From Tomocerus qinae (lineage: Eukaryota; Arthropoda; Collembola; Entomobryomorpha; Tomoceridae), in the NCBI GenBank assembly GCA_020055645.1, contig CM034546.1, positions 58,466,001-58,530,000 on the forward strand: a stretch of DNA of 64,000 bases. The letters are read 5' to 3'. Below are positions 24,333 through 35,083 of this stretch, piece by piece. The notes beneath the pieces were generated by a model, which saw only the letters and a list, made by a program, of their open reading frames with translations, ran no database searches and was not told the DNA's origin. Positions within the stretch are counted from its first letter, which is position 1. Each line of letters starts with the position of its first letter. The position numbers and the translations under genes were made by a program.

Positions 24333-25091
24333 AATTTGTATGGCACACACATGACTTTTGTATGGGAGAGCTAAAAATAGATAGTGTGACTTTGTATGGC
24401 AGTTTATGACTTTGTATGGCGGTTTATGACTTTGTATGGCGGTTTATGACTTTGTATGGAACTTTATGACCTTGTATGGTAAGTTAATTTAACATTATAG
24501 GTATGCAATATCAATTTAGTTAATGTCAATTTTAGCCCATGTCTACTGCACCCTTGCCTTTTTTGTTTCGTTTTCTTTATTTTCAACTTCACTATCATCA
24601 GTGTGACTGTCACTGTCCGTTTTGTATTCCAAACTTACAAATTTCCTTGACCCGGCCATTGTACTTCTTGTGTTCACTCAGATGCAATTTGTAACGAAAT
24701 AAAGCAAACACGAAGGCAGCAGAGCAGAAATATACTCATTGGAAAAATTCTGATAGCATGCTAATTGGGAGATAACGTCAGAGCTAAGAGTATTGACTTC
24801 ACTTTATCCACATAGCTATAACTATCCATGCTTTAGGCTTGGATATGCAGTTTCTACCTGGGTATTATCATTCTACTATACCTGTATATATTCTTAGACT
24901 TAAATAAATTTACCAACCTGTGGTGATATATATCGTGCATCGGTATACTATGCATGTTTATATAAAACTATCACCATACATAGTAATTATTTCCATACAA
25001 AGTCATTAGGTAAGTCATAACATACCATACAAAGTCACACTAAATGTCAAAAAATCCTCCATACAAAAGTCATGTGTGTGCCATACAAATT
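24333..25091. mobile_element. Inverted-repeat element with internal 20-bp repeats, 759 bp
   Basis: The ends are long inverted repeats: AATTTGTATGGCACACACAT, then GACTTTTGTATGG, then GTGTGACTTTGTATGG on the left, mirrored by CCATACAAAGTCACAC, CCATACAAAAGTCATGTGTG and TGCCATACAAATT on the right. Behind the left end, TGACTTTGTATGGCGGTTTA is repeated about four times (24397-24480); scattered reversed copies (CCATACAAAGTCA) lie behind the right end. Such subterminal repeat clusters often bind transposases. A small minus-strand ORF lies inside. Confidence 0.75.
24545..24659 (-). CDS. Small acidic ORF inside inverted-repeat element
   Basis: ATG to TAG, 37 codons plus stop on the minus strand, starting MAGSRKFVSLEYKTDSDSHT and going on with DDSEVENKEN before a basic end (KKARV). 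Highly charged, no membrane segment, no known domain recognised. Its codons are less AT-biased than its surroundings. It could be the first exon of the element's protein, a fragment of a captured host gene, or chance. Confidence 0.3.
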
Positions 25092-25135
25092 AATTGGCAC
25101 CCAATTCTGATTGTTGAACACTTATCAATTTGATG

Positions 25136-25345
25136 GAGACAACAATGATCATCTGCTAAGCTATTTCATACTTTGCCACCGAATTTTATTTAAAATTCAA
25201 ACACAAAATTTAAATGAAACTATTTTTTACCATTTATACCACTTACCACTACTTTTTAGGTATATTTAGATGTATTTAACGTTAAACACCATTAAAAACC
25301 ACTTACCACTGGTAGGTGGTAAATGGTATTTTATATACTGCCCGG
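25136..25345 (+). repeat. Dispersed repeat R1, copy 2
   Basis: Same sequence and orientation as 3822-4022, starting CTGCTAAGCTATTTCATACT and ending GGTAAATGGTATTTTATATA, with a few dozen differences and small indels. It lies just outside the right end of the 24333-25091 element. Confidence 0.7.
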
Positions 25346-25649
25346 ACTACACACTAACTTTATTTATAACAGGACTTGGGTCCTGTGACCGGTACATTAT
25401 ATTAGTGATGAACCCAATTGAATGCCGGTGTCATTGGCCAACTAGAAACAATAATTCTTACAAAATTGTTTGTAGGTGCACTAGCCTCATGTACGACAGG
25501 ACCTGGGTCCTGTGACCGCCTTTTTATAATATGAATCTAAAGTGTACATTATGTTGGGTGTAGTTTACGTATTTTTCAAAATTTTTTGGGTCACAGTCTG
25601 TAGAACAATATTTTATTTGGCAAATGCATTTTTCGTACACTATACCCAG
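25346..25649. other. Non-coding, with a repeated near-palindrome
   Basis: ACAGGACYTGGGTCCTGTGA, close to a perfect palindrome, occurs twice in the same orientation, at about 25369 and 25497, 128 bases apart. No gene seen. Confidence 0.45.
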
Positions 25650-26571
25650 TACTGGGTTTAGTGTACGAATACCATGGGGATGTGTGTGTTAGTGGGAGAG
25701 TATGATCAATACTATTGAGTAGCATAGACACACTACCGCTCAAGCCGCGAGGACTTACTTGCAGTTGCTCCCTGAACAGCTTTACTGTTCGGAGAAGCCA
25801 CTCATTCGTCCTGCAGACATACAAAATGAAAGCAGAGACGACAAGGGCAACCCCGGTAACTCATCCACATGAATAAGAAACATATACCATGGGGAGTGGA
25901 CGAAATAATTTTAGTGGGAACAGAAGATTAATATTTTCATCTTTTCATTTTTTTTCCTCCTTTGGTGAAGGCTGTCACGGAGGGAACATCTCTTTTATTA
26001 AAATTCATGTATATGATGGATTTTCTTATTTTGTGAACTTGAAAAAGTATTTTTCAACTTCCGGGTGCATGCATCCTAATGAACGCATCTATCACTCTTA
26101 TATGTAGATGAGGAATGACTTATGACTCAAAATTGCAATGAAGGCGTAAAACTATTATTGTTGCAAGCAATAATGCAAATTTTCGTCAACTATTACCCAA
26201 TATGACTTTGTCGCTATAAATATTTTTCCTTTGAAAACATTGAAAATGTAAGTCTCAAATAGAATTTGAGATCATTTGTAAGAATATTTTGTCTCTGTCA
26301 AAAAATTATTACTCTTTACAATCCTTGAAATACAACTTTGAGCAAATTCATGTGGACCCTTGGAAGTTTACATTTGCATGTTTTTTGACTCAGGAAAGAT
26401 AGTTTCATTTTTTAAAAACCTTGTATAAATCAGATTTCTACAATTTTTTGCTGTGATGTATTACAAGAAATACTAAGTATTTTAAAAATTTTGCACACCA
26501 AAAAAAGTTACGGATTCCTTGAAAATTCTTTAGTTCGTACACTATCCCCATTCGTACACTATCCCCAGTCT
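25650..26571. mobile_element. Terminal-inverted-repeat element, about 920 bp
   Basis: Left end ACTGGGTTTAGTGTACGAAT followed by ACCATGGGGA; the right end read in reverse gives ACTGGGGATAGTGTACGAAT then GGGGATAGTGTACGAA. The interior has no recognisable transposase. The ORFs at 25591 and 25889 show no domain and overlap or lie inside the element. A second, partial GTACACTATACCCAGTACTG just outside the left end could be part of the duplicated site or of a tandem terminus. Confidence 0.55.
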
Positions 26572-26579
26572 CCGCTAAG

Positions 26580-27050
26580 GGCAAATTAACCCCATAAGAC
26601 AGTTTAATGAATTTCTATCGATGTAGTTTTAACAAAATCAATGTTATCAAAAATGATTTTTCACATTCCCAAGGATAATATAATATTATCTCACAAGAAA
26701 AAAAATAGAAACAAGACTGCATAATTGGACTGTAATTTTCTCCATCTTCTTTATTACAAATTACTACCAAGTTGGGCAGTAATGTCTAGTGGGCAGTAAA
26801 TTCAGCATACCGTAAATGCCGTAAAAGGAATTTTTGCATTTTTCCAATTTTTATAAGGAAATAGATCTGAATAGTAGTAAATAACAAGCTAAAAATGATT
26901 TCACATACTAATACTGTTTAACGACATCCTTATATTTTATGTCATTTTTAGAGGCTTAAAGCCTTGTAAATAGAAAATTCCTTTTAGAGCTATCTTACAT
27001 TTTAATGTTATGGGAAGTATTCATAACATACTTCAATTAGTTCAATATTG
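26580..27050. other. AT-rich intergenic sequence, nothing recognised
   Basis: No ORF, repeat unit or structural RNA seen between the 25650 and 27053 elements. Confidence 0.4.
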
Positions 27051-27052
27051 AT

Positions 27053-27455
27053 GTTAAGGGTAACCAATGGCGGGGTAACTTGCGCATACACTTTTGTGCA
27101 TTACTTAGGAATAGGATTAAAGTGTAGCCCGTATTCATTCACCAAAAGTCTTTAAATTTTCCAAAAAGTAGCGGAAGATGAACATCTCGGACTTGTGGCG
27201 TAGGAAAATTTGAAATTTCTAATAAGATTTGAATTAACGCGTTGGCGGAAAATCATGTTTTGCTATAATTCAAAACTTATTAATTTTTTTCTATATTTCG
27301 GATCCACAGGTTCCAGATATTCACCTTCCGCCACATTTTTTAGAAATTTTGAAGACTTTTGCTAAGTAAATACAGGCAACAAACTAATCCTATTTAATAA
27401 ACAATTATTAAATTAGTGTATGCTCAAGTTACCCCGCTAATAGCCACCCTTAAAC
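27053..27455. mobile_element. Terminal-inverted-repeat element, about 400 bp
   Basis: Left terminus GTTAAGGGTAACCAATGGCG, GGGTAACTTGCGCATACAC; the right terminus in reverse reads GTTTAAGGGTGGCTATTAGC, GGGGTAACTTGAGCATACAC. Inner inverted blocks also match (AGCGGAAGATGAA against TTCACCTTCCGCC; AAAAGTCTTTAAA against TTTGAAGACTTTTG). Non-coding MITE. Target-site duplication not clear. Confidence 0.7.
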
Positions 27456-27828
27456 TGTTTGCCCTATGTACTATGTAATTTACAGCATTTACGGTGTTTA
27501 CGAGATACGATATCCAAACATCGATCAAACACACTTTTCTAAAATCTGAAATTTACTCCATGCCGACTGTATATACTTTACCACACCCACACAAATCTGG
27601 CAATGGTATTTCAAGAAAGATAATTATAATGTATTATAAAAATAAAACTCCCATGTGAAGTATTCTGGAAAGTTTGGATTTACATTGTGTCTGTGGAAAA
27701 GAGTAGCGTTTAGCTTTGACCATTCAATTAATTTCTTCGAAGAATTTTTGTGTACACCTTACCTTTTAGTCTTCGTTCCATCGAAAATTTCCATTTAAGT
27801 AGTTATTTAAGTAGTATAGTAGTAGTAT

Positions 27829-28560
27829 TTAAGTAGGTCCTGTAGAAAAAATATGCTTGTGATCAATTAGATCGTAAATTGGCTCAATTCTTTGCACAGG
27901 TGGTTCACTGATTAAATCTGTAACAACTATGCCTTTATATCCGTTTGTTATTACAATTAGCATTAAAAGAAGTGGACCAATTACCAGCTTCAACCAAATT
28001 AATTTTTCATACTTCCTCGACAAGGAGTAACTCACTTCCAAAATATATGCACAGATAAACAGTGGAAATGAAGGATACAAATCCTTTTTCATATAAAGGA
28101 CAATTGACACAACAGCAATGATTGATCTATGGGCTTTCTAGCATCTGCAGGTGCTACAAAGTCCCCAGGGACTTTCTAGCACCCTTTTTCCGTTTTCAAA
28201 ATGTTCCCGAAGGCAGACTAAATAATTGTTGAATTTAAGCAGTGATACCTTATTGTATGTGTTGTCGGTCACTATTTTCGCCTCTTTTCTAACCTAATCT
28301 AATAAAAGATAAACTATTTTAATTAGGTTAGGTCAAAAAAGACCGAAAAATAGTGACCGGTAACGAGGTACTGATTGTTATTTTATGATGATGATGATTT
28401 CGAATTAATTTTGATGATAATAATCTGCCTTCGGGAACTTTTTGGAAACATAAAAAAGAATGCTAGAAAGTCCCCTAGATCAATAATTGAGATTGAAGCA
28501 GTAAATAAACAAATCCAAGTCTCCCAGCCAAATGGACGTGTTAATGCCTGAAAGCAGGGC
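27829..28560 (-). pseudogene. Ionotropic-receptor channel-region pseudogene, split by a MITE
   Basis: Upstream part (about 28555-28490) translates to ALTRPFGWETWICLF, then TASISII; after the inserted MITE the frame resumes with IIAVVSIVLYMKKD, then a pore-like stretch, LIWLKLVIGPLLLMLIVITN, GYKGIVVTDLISEPPV. This fits the ligand-gated channel block of divergent ionotropic receptors (first membrane helix after a PF motif; helix ending in NxYKGxxVxDLI). It stops soon after, at STGPT; the second ligand-binding lobe is missing here. A hAT-like terminus starts right at 28556, cutting off the N-terminal side. Probably dead. Confidence 0.6.
28125..28481. mobile_element. MITE in the first transmembrane helix of the IR pseudogene
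   Basis: Inverted ends: GGGACTTTCTAGCACC..., CCCGAAGGCAGA on the left, against TCTGCCTTCGGGAAC..., GAATGCTAGAAAGTCCCC on the right. A second, inner inverted repeat (TCGGTCACTATTTTCG, CTAACCTAAT against ATTAGGTTAGG, CGAAAAATAGTGACCG) makes it a double foldback. The flanks AATGATTG (28117-28124) and AATAATTG (28482-28489) look like an 8-bp target duplication with one change. Confidence 0.7.
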
Positions 28561-29430
28561 CGTCCCGAGGCATGTGCCCCCCGTGCACCCGCACTGGGCG
28601 GCATATTTTAGAGGGCGGCAAAATTTTCGGTGTAGACTATATAATTTGGCACTTTATTGAAATTAGAAAAGGTAAAATATTGGATAGAAATAGAATATAA
28701 TCTGAATTGGAATCAGAGAAATATTTTAGTCGCAAGAAATCCTTGATCTTGTAATTCTTATAGCAAACCAAAATAAGGTGATGATTGATTATTGTAATGA
28801 AACATGAGCGCAAAAACAAAAGACTGAGTTAGATTAATTGAATTTAAAAATGGCAGATAAAGAACAAGAGCATTCAAGTCTTTAATATAAATGTTTTTAG
28901 AAGTAAAATGTTATAAATATGTAGTTTTAATGTCACTAAAGAATTACTGGGCACTTTGAAAAATTCGTTGGATAAGTTTTTGATAAAAGTTCCAAAGATT
29001 GACGGTAATGAAGAAAGTAGCCCTAAAAACTCTAAACAAAAATAATCTGTTTTAGATGTCAACCCCAAGGCCGTATTGGAAGGGGTCATTGGGGGCAAAT
29101 GCACCCCCCGAAATCCAAGAAAAAGGAAATTTTTTCTCAAAATACCAAAAAAATTCGCGCTTCGCGCGATTTTTAGGCTATTTTGACTCATTTTAGACAA
29201 AATTAGCCAAAATTTATGCCTAATATATATAGTCTTATCGTATCATTGCCCCCTCCGAAATCGACTTCCAAATACGGTACTGGTCAACACACCACCCGTA
29301 TCCGAAATTGGCCCAAAAAACGACATGAAGGAGGACACAAAAGAAATTGCTGATGTTATTGGAAATTTAATTACAAATGCCGATATGTATGTAAAAGTAT
29401 TTTTGTGGTTTTTTGTTTCTTTTTAGTTAC
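28556..29430 (+). mobile_element. Decayed hAT-like transposon remnant
   Basis: Begins CAGGGCCGTCCCGAGGCATG, GCACTGGGCGGCA, a start typical of hAT-type elements. From 28850 (ATGGCAGATAAAGAACAAG) scattered coding traces such as LKNSLDKFLIKVPKIDGNEE resemble the low-complexity N-terminus of TTF/ZMYM-type hAT transposases, but stops interrupt them and a GC-capped MITE sits inside (29058-29288). No matching right terminus recognised. Confidence 0.4.
29058..29288. mobile_element. GC-capped MITE nested in the hAT-like remnant
   Basis: Flanked by GTCAAC on both sides (29058-29063, 29283-29288). Ends GGCCGTATTGGAAG and CTTCCAAATACGG are inverted; inside these are GGGGGCAAATGCACCCCCCG, CGAAATCCAAGAAAAAGG, a CGCGCTTCGCGCG hairpin and GCCCCCTCCGAAATCGA. 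Same family as 6875, 23101, 62201 and 63113. Confidence 0.65.
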
Positions 29431-29552
29431 CATTGTAAATTTAGTGATTATCACTATGAATGATGAACGACTGTAGGGTATAAAATTTTGTGCCAATTTA
29501 TTCTGAAGAGAAGAGGATGGATTTTAAATTAAAGTATGTTTATAAGTTGATT

Positions 29553-30105
29553 TCAAAAAAATTGACTCCGAGTCTTGATTCTCTTATTATAAAATAATAA
29601 GAATAGAATACAGGAAGTCTTGATTACTGTGTGGTGTGAATGAAAATGTCGTGATTTTAGCTGGTATGAAACATAAGAAGATTCTTCATTTGCATTCAGA
29701 CCTGAAATTGCTAACTGATATTGATTGTAATGGGTAAAAGTCATCAAGCAGTCACCACTCGACTTCATCATTAAGATATATAATAATTGGACTGAGTGAC
29801 GCATGTAAGTTTGGAGTTTGAAATAAATTAAAAACGGTGCACGTGCAACCCGCTCACAGAAACAAGCGCTGGTGTAAATTATGTTTTTCTCGGTATCCAA
29901 AATACTACCAAAATTCTTCCCAGCTTTGGGGAAAATTTTTTTCCCGGTGTAAATATATACGTTTTTGGCATTCAGAAGGGGAAAAACGATAAGAATAACC
30001 AATTACATTCCAACCGCGAAATGGTGGAAATTTTTTGCTACTTATAGAAGCAAAAAGTGTTATGAACCGAACGATAAAATTATCTGCAGGGAAAGTAAAT
30101 GGCAA
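29553..30105 (-). pseudogene. Possible receptor N-terminal fragment, frameshifted
   Basis: Two overlapping minus-strand frames join at about 29905-29940: the first reads FRGWNVIGYSYRFSPSECQK, the second FCERVARAPFLIYFKLQTYM, then a Ser/His-rich part ending KTSCILFLLFY. The GYSYxF pattern and position upstream of the IR channel fragment suggest it could be the N-terminal part of the same receptor, separated by the hAT-like insertion. I cannot confirm homology by eye; it may be chance. Confidence 0.2.
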
Positions 30106-30286
30106 AGGAGAGAAGTATGAAATTCCCCAAAGCGATAAAAAATTATTGCTTTTTAAAGCATAAAGTGTTAAGAGGGAAGGGATAAGATTGCAAATAACGC
30201 AAAAATTCTCCAGTCTAAAGCGAAAAAGTCAAAGGAAAGAAGTATACATGAAATTTATAATTTGGCCATTTACATTAAATTGAAAC

Positions 30287-30452
30287 CAGACTTTAGCAAA
30301 CCCCAGGATGCGGGTTATAGTTAGTAGGCGGAGCTTGACACCAAATATACCGAGTGTTGTGTGTGATTATGTGCTATTATCAACACTCGGTATGTTTGGT
30401 GTAAAGCCTCGCCTACTTTTTATTGTCCCATCCTGGGGTTTGCTACAGTCTG
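30287..30452. mobile_element. hAT-like hairpin MITE with exact 8-bp target duplication
   Basis: 166 bp, nearly a full-length palindrome: CAGACTTTAGCAAACCCCAG at the left, CTGGGGTTTGCTACAGTCTG at the right, and inner arms GACACCAAATATACCGAGTG against CACTCGGTATGTTTGGTGTA. Flanked by ATTGAAAC on both sides (30279-30286 and 30453-30460). The 8-bp duplication and CAG...CTG ends fit a hAT-mobilised element. Confidence 0.88.
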
Positions 30453-30682
30453 ATTGAAACTATGATAATTTTCAATTCGCAAATGCGATTAAACTAATGG
30501 CTTAAGGCCGCACATTTTGTCTTCATGCATAGTAACCACCATCAGAACCGATGTTGAAAATAATCTTAAATAGAAAAAATCTGAGTTGGATAAAGTGGTA
30601 GACTATTTTATTGTTTTAAATGTGTAAATTTTGAATGTGCCACCTTTATATGCTGAAGAGATTTATTATCATAAATTTATGC

Positions 30683-33600
30683 CCTCTAAAAGCACCTTTT
30701 TATTTCCATAAGTTTCCCAGTTTTCCTGATCTTCCCAGGTGACCATCAAAATAAGGTGGGTATTTATGAGGGTAGGATTGAGCAATTCAGCCAAATCTTC
30801 GTAGTGTTTCATAGCTCCTTCTTTAATTGCAAAAATGACCTTCACTGCGTTGTCTTTCAGCACCTTTACAATTTGGGCAACGGAAGGATAGTCGTATGCA
30901 TTGTATCTGTGGTCCTTAAATTTCCCATTCGAATCCAAATGGCAAGTTTCGTCGAACGTCTTTTTGCAAATAAATATATATTTTATTATGCATAATATTC
31001 AACTTTTATTTTAATTTATATGGAAACATTTAGCTAATGCAGCAGTATCTTGCGATCATAGATATATTAAAGAGAGATGGGCAATTGAAATTGTAACGTC
31101 TCATTTCATTTCTGTCTCGATCCTTGGTTTATCCTAACAAGCAGTTTTCGTTGATTGGTTAAGAGCTGACTTTGGAAGTCGCGGAGAGGTAAGGATGAAC
31201 AATGCATTGGTTGGTATACGGAGTGCAATTCACTCCCAGCAGGTTTGTTGTCATTGCCACAGGCTTCACGCTTCAGTAATGCATTATTCATTCGTTCCCT
31301 CCACTCTTTTTTACAACCAATAAGCGAAAAGTGGTGGTAAGGATATAAAGTAAAGTAAAGTAAAGTACAGCTTTATAGTCTTTACGGGCCCTTCAGACAC
31401 CACGGTACTGAATCAGTAGCTCACTCGCAGGACGGTAGAATACTATATAGAGATGGGTGATCCCAGTCAAAAACTTTATCACTTTTTTTATGCAAGGATA
31501 TTGTAGCGCGGGACATGACGTCACTATTTCACAAAATCAAACGAGTACAATACAACGCATGATAACACAACTTAAATGAGTTTTAATCGTTTTAGATGTC
31601 CTTATTTTAGCAAAATTTGTGTAATTTTGATTTCAAATATAACGTGCTATTTTAGGCAATAGTGAAGTACTAAATACGTTGTAATAGTATTCTAATAATT
31701 GCATTTCAAAATGCCTTGTGCTATTTCATTGGGCCACAACAGTCATAGAACCATGAAACTGGATGAAGATATGTCTCTTCACCACTTTCCAAAAGACAAA
31801 ACTCTGTCAAAATTTTGGGAATCCAAATGTAAAAGGACAGATCGAATTAATACTGCTGTTGTGTGTTCTCTCGCCATTTCCAAATAAATGACTTTATTGA
31901 AGACAAAATCAGCAAGATGCTTAGTTTAAAGTAAAGGAAATGAGGATTTTAAAACGTGGAGTCGTACCCACTTTAAATCTTCAATTGCAGAAACTAAAGT
32001 GTCGAGGAGGACTTCGCATAATTCCATGTCTGAACACGGGAATTGAAAAACTTGTGGTAATGATCTAAAATATCAATAATATATTACTTAATAATGCATA
32101 AAAGCTTTTCAGCTTTTAAAATTGAAACTGATTGATTTTTATTATTTTCAACCGATGTTTTAGATTCAATTGTCATTCTACTGTCGACAGCAAGGGACCA
32201 CCAGATATCTCCGTTTCTGCCCCTGTCTCTTTGGAGCGTTTTATAGATGGTGAATCAAATTCTATACGGACTCTCAGTTGTGACTTTTCCACAGGGTGAA
32301 GTAAAACAATTCAACTAATAAATAAAACTAATAGCATTTCCTTGAATCTTTTAAAGCCCTATAAAATCTCAGAAACAACCAGGACTTTAAAAAGGATAGA
32401 TAGATTCAAATTAAATAAATCACATTTCCTTACATCCCCGTTCCGAAAGAAAATGTAAAACTCCACGCAGGTAGTTCCGAGTAAATTGAAATTACACTAG
32501 GCTGAATTTAGGCAGCGGTACCTCGTTGCCGGTACACATTGTTTCCAAATAACTTTTTTTACCAGCGACACCGGCAACAACGGCAACACCGGCGACATCG
32601 GCAACACTTTTCCATCTGATTGCCTTTATAACCTTTATGTTGTATAATACGTAATAAATTAATATAGATCTAGCCGTCCATATATTGTGGATATAATAAA
32701 CCTAACCTAAATGAATTAAACAAATAAGGAGGAGATCTGGGGAAAATTGACATTCTACCAGATTTGAATATGACGAACCTAAACTAATAATTTTTATTGC
32801 TAACTGTCGAATTGTTTATTTCATTTATGTTATGTTTGATGTTTGTTATATCCGGAATATATGGATCGCTAGTTCTATTATACATTATAAGTGATAAAGG
32901 AGGCAATCAGATGGGGATGTTGAATGTGTATCCTGTGTTACCGTTGTTGCCGGTTAAAACGTTATTTGGCAACAATGTGTACCGGCAACACCGGCAACGA
33001 GGTACCGCTGCCTAAATTCAGCCTTACACTATACCACTAGATTCGAATAAAAAATGAAATACTCTTTCGGAACAGAATGTACACTTTAATGCCGGCCTGG
33101 TTGTTTGTGAGAAGTCGCTTTACAAAAAATATAATATGGTAGCCAGAACGGGTTGCCCGTTGTCCTTAACCATTACCTTTAATGTTTTTAATAATTAATT
33201 ACAGAAACTCAGAAATCAATCAAGTTGTATGAAAAATCTCAGCATCAACAATTTTACTATCAAAAGAGGAATCTGACAGTTAAATTGCTAAATGTTCAAA
33301 AAAGATCTCTATTTGTCTCTATTTGCAATATCTCGTAAGGCCTACGAGATCATTAGAGACGTTTGGACGATCCCCCTTCCTGGAGCAAGTACATTGAAAC
33401 GGTGGACACAAAAGTTTTCTTGCGAAAACGGGATATTGCATAATGTACTGACTGTTATGAAAGGAGAGGGAAAATCTATGGATGACTTTCAAAGACTTTG
33501 TGCTATTTGTTTTCATGAAATGTCTCTGGACTCATCAATGGTAATGGATACATCTCTAAACATGGTAATTGGACCATGTAAAAAAGTTCAAGTGATATTT

Positions 33601-35043
33601 CCTAGAGGCCTTTGTGGCAAGCATTGGGAATTAACTATTAGACTTCTCAAAATAAGTGCTTGCTCTGGTATTTTATAGTATAACTTAAATCTTGTGCCTA
33701 AATACTAAATATTCATATTTCATAATAATATGCATATGAAATTGGAATTTTAGAGACGTATTTCTGTATTAAAGTCCGCTGAGTATGTATGTGCACCTGA
33801 GAATCTGTGAAATAATGACGTCATTTTATTTTCAAGGATAACTCAAACCTGATTTTTCGCTTTTGGGGCATCGTGTTTACATGGCAATGGGACCACCCTA
33901 ATGTATAGTATTCTACCGTCCTGGCTCACTCGTAAGTTTCGCCACCGCTCTTCCTCCCATGACTCTAGTCCTTCTGCTAGGCAGATTAAGGAAAGGTGAA
34001 TTTGTATCCAGTTTTAACAGGTGTATGGTGCCTCAGTTAAGATTTCCCCACCCGCCTTTCCAAGGATGTATATACACTCGTGCCAGTAGAGTGTTGCGTA
34101 TTTACTTTGTGAGGCACTTTAGGGACGAGGCAGGTTTTTACGCCATTTAAGGAAATTAATCCACCCCTCCCACGGATGACATCCCCGTACTTTCACCGAG
34201 CCGAAATGTCACCCAGCAAGCAAACCCTATAAACAGCCTTGACAATGGCAGGGATCGAACCCGAGAGTCCGAACAGCAGTGGCCTAGAGCTCCGAACGCT
34301 CTACTAGCCAAGCTACTGATGCTTACATATATGTCAGCGAGGAATGAGACAATTGCAACAAAATTGGAATAAAACAGGCATAGAATTGCCATTCTATTTG
34401 TTTTGTATTTCTATTCTTGCGATATCTTGTAAGCAAATAAGTAATCGAGGAGTAGTGAGTAAAATTTTTGTATTATAGTTGTTATTTATAAAATCATAAT
34501 ATATAGTAAGTTACGTAGTAGTCACAATCACAATGTACCGCTGAATTTAAGCAGTTGCAGTACGGCTGGGGGATATTGTTGCCTGCGTTGCCTTATATCG
34601 CGAATGCATTTTCAATAACCCCGTAGGTTTCATTTTCATAAAAAATGTAAGAGTGTATATTATATATCGTCCTTTAAGGAACCAAATAGCCTATCTCCAC
34701 TTTTCGTTTTGTGTACGAAATAGCCTAAATCCATTTTTCGTTTTGTGGACGAAATAGCCTATCTCCATTATTCGTTTTGTGGACGAAATAGGCTATAGCC
34801 TACATTTCATTGCATTGCATATTTCTTATTCATCTTATACTAGGAAATCCCTCACTAAGGGATTAGCACACTTAGCCTAGTACGTCTATATACCATAGCA
34901 TAAGGTCTACACTATAGAGGAGTTTTCGAGCTACCGCCAATTTGACCGTCCGTTCCGTCGCTTCCATGGTGCTCATGGAAGGAGGTGGCAGGAGGCCTTT
35001 GGGAGTAACTATGACTCTCTTAAAGTAGCCAAATGCCTCGTCT

Positions 35044-35083
<40 letters not shown>

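Larger units (their letters stand above)
31428..33923 (+). mobile_element. P-type DNA transposon, inactive, inside the SINE
   Basis: Perfect 20-bp terminal inverted repeats (CAGGACGGTAGAATACTATA), the same GCTCACTCG on both sides (31419-31427, 33924-33932; P elements make 8-bp duplications, so one base is probably chance), and an internal inverted repeat ATGACGTCAYTATTTCACA at 31515-31533 and 33806-33824, comparable to the subterminal repeats of Drosophila P. About 2.5 kb, of which 0.53 kb is an inserted MITE. Coding remnants lie in the expected order: THAP domain, linker exon, coiled coil, catalytic region. Confidence 0.85.
31345..34322 (-). mobile_element. tRNA-derived SINE, split by a P element
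   Basis: Minus-strand head at 34322-34240 is tRNA-like: A box TAGCTTGGCTAGTAGAGCG (34316-34298) and B box GGTTCGATCCC (34261-34251) about 40 bases apart. The body runs to 33933, is interrupted by the P element (31428-33923), resumes at 31427 and ends with (AAAGT)n-type tail, seen on the plus strand as AAAGTAAAGTAAAGTAAAGT near 31350-31370. Spliced length about 475 bp. The tRNA ends do not pair as an acceptor stem, so it is a SINE, not a tRNA gene. Confidence 0.75.

Noticed and set aside
28874-29200. 108-aa minus-strand ORF
   Set aside because: Runs antisense through a MITE and the hAT-like remnant.
32797-33015. Membrane protein ORF inside the P element
   Set aside because: It lies across the right arm of a MITE with exact target duplication; the hydrophobic part is AT-rich filler.
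34240-34322. tRNA gene
   Set aside because: A and B boxes are present but the ends do not form an acceptor stem, and SINE body and tail follow.
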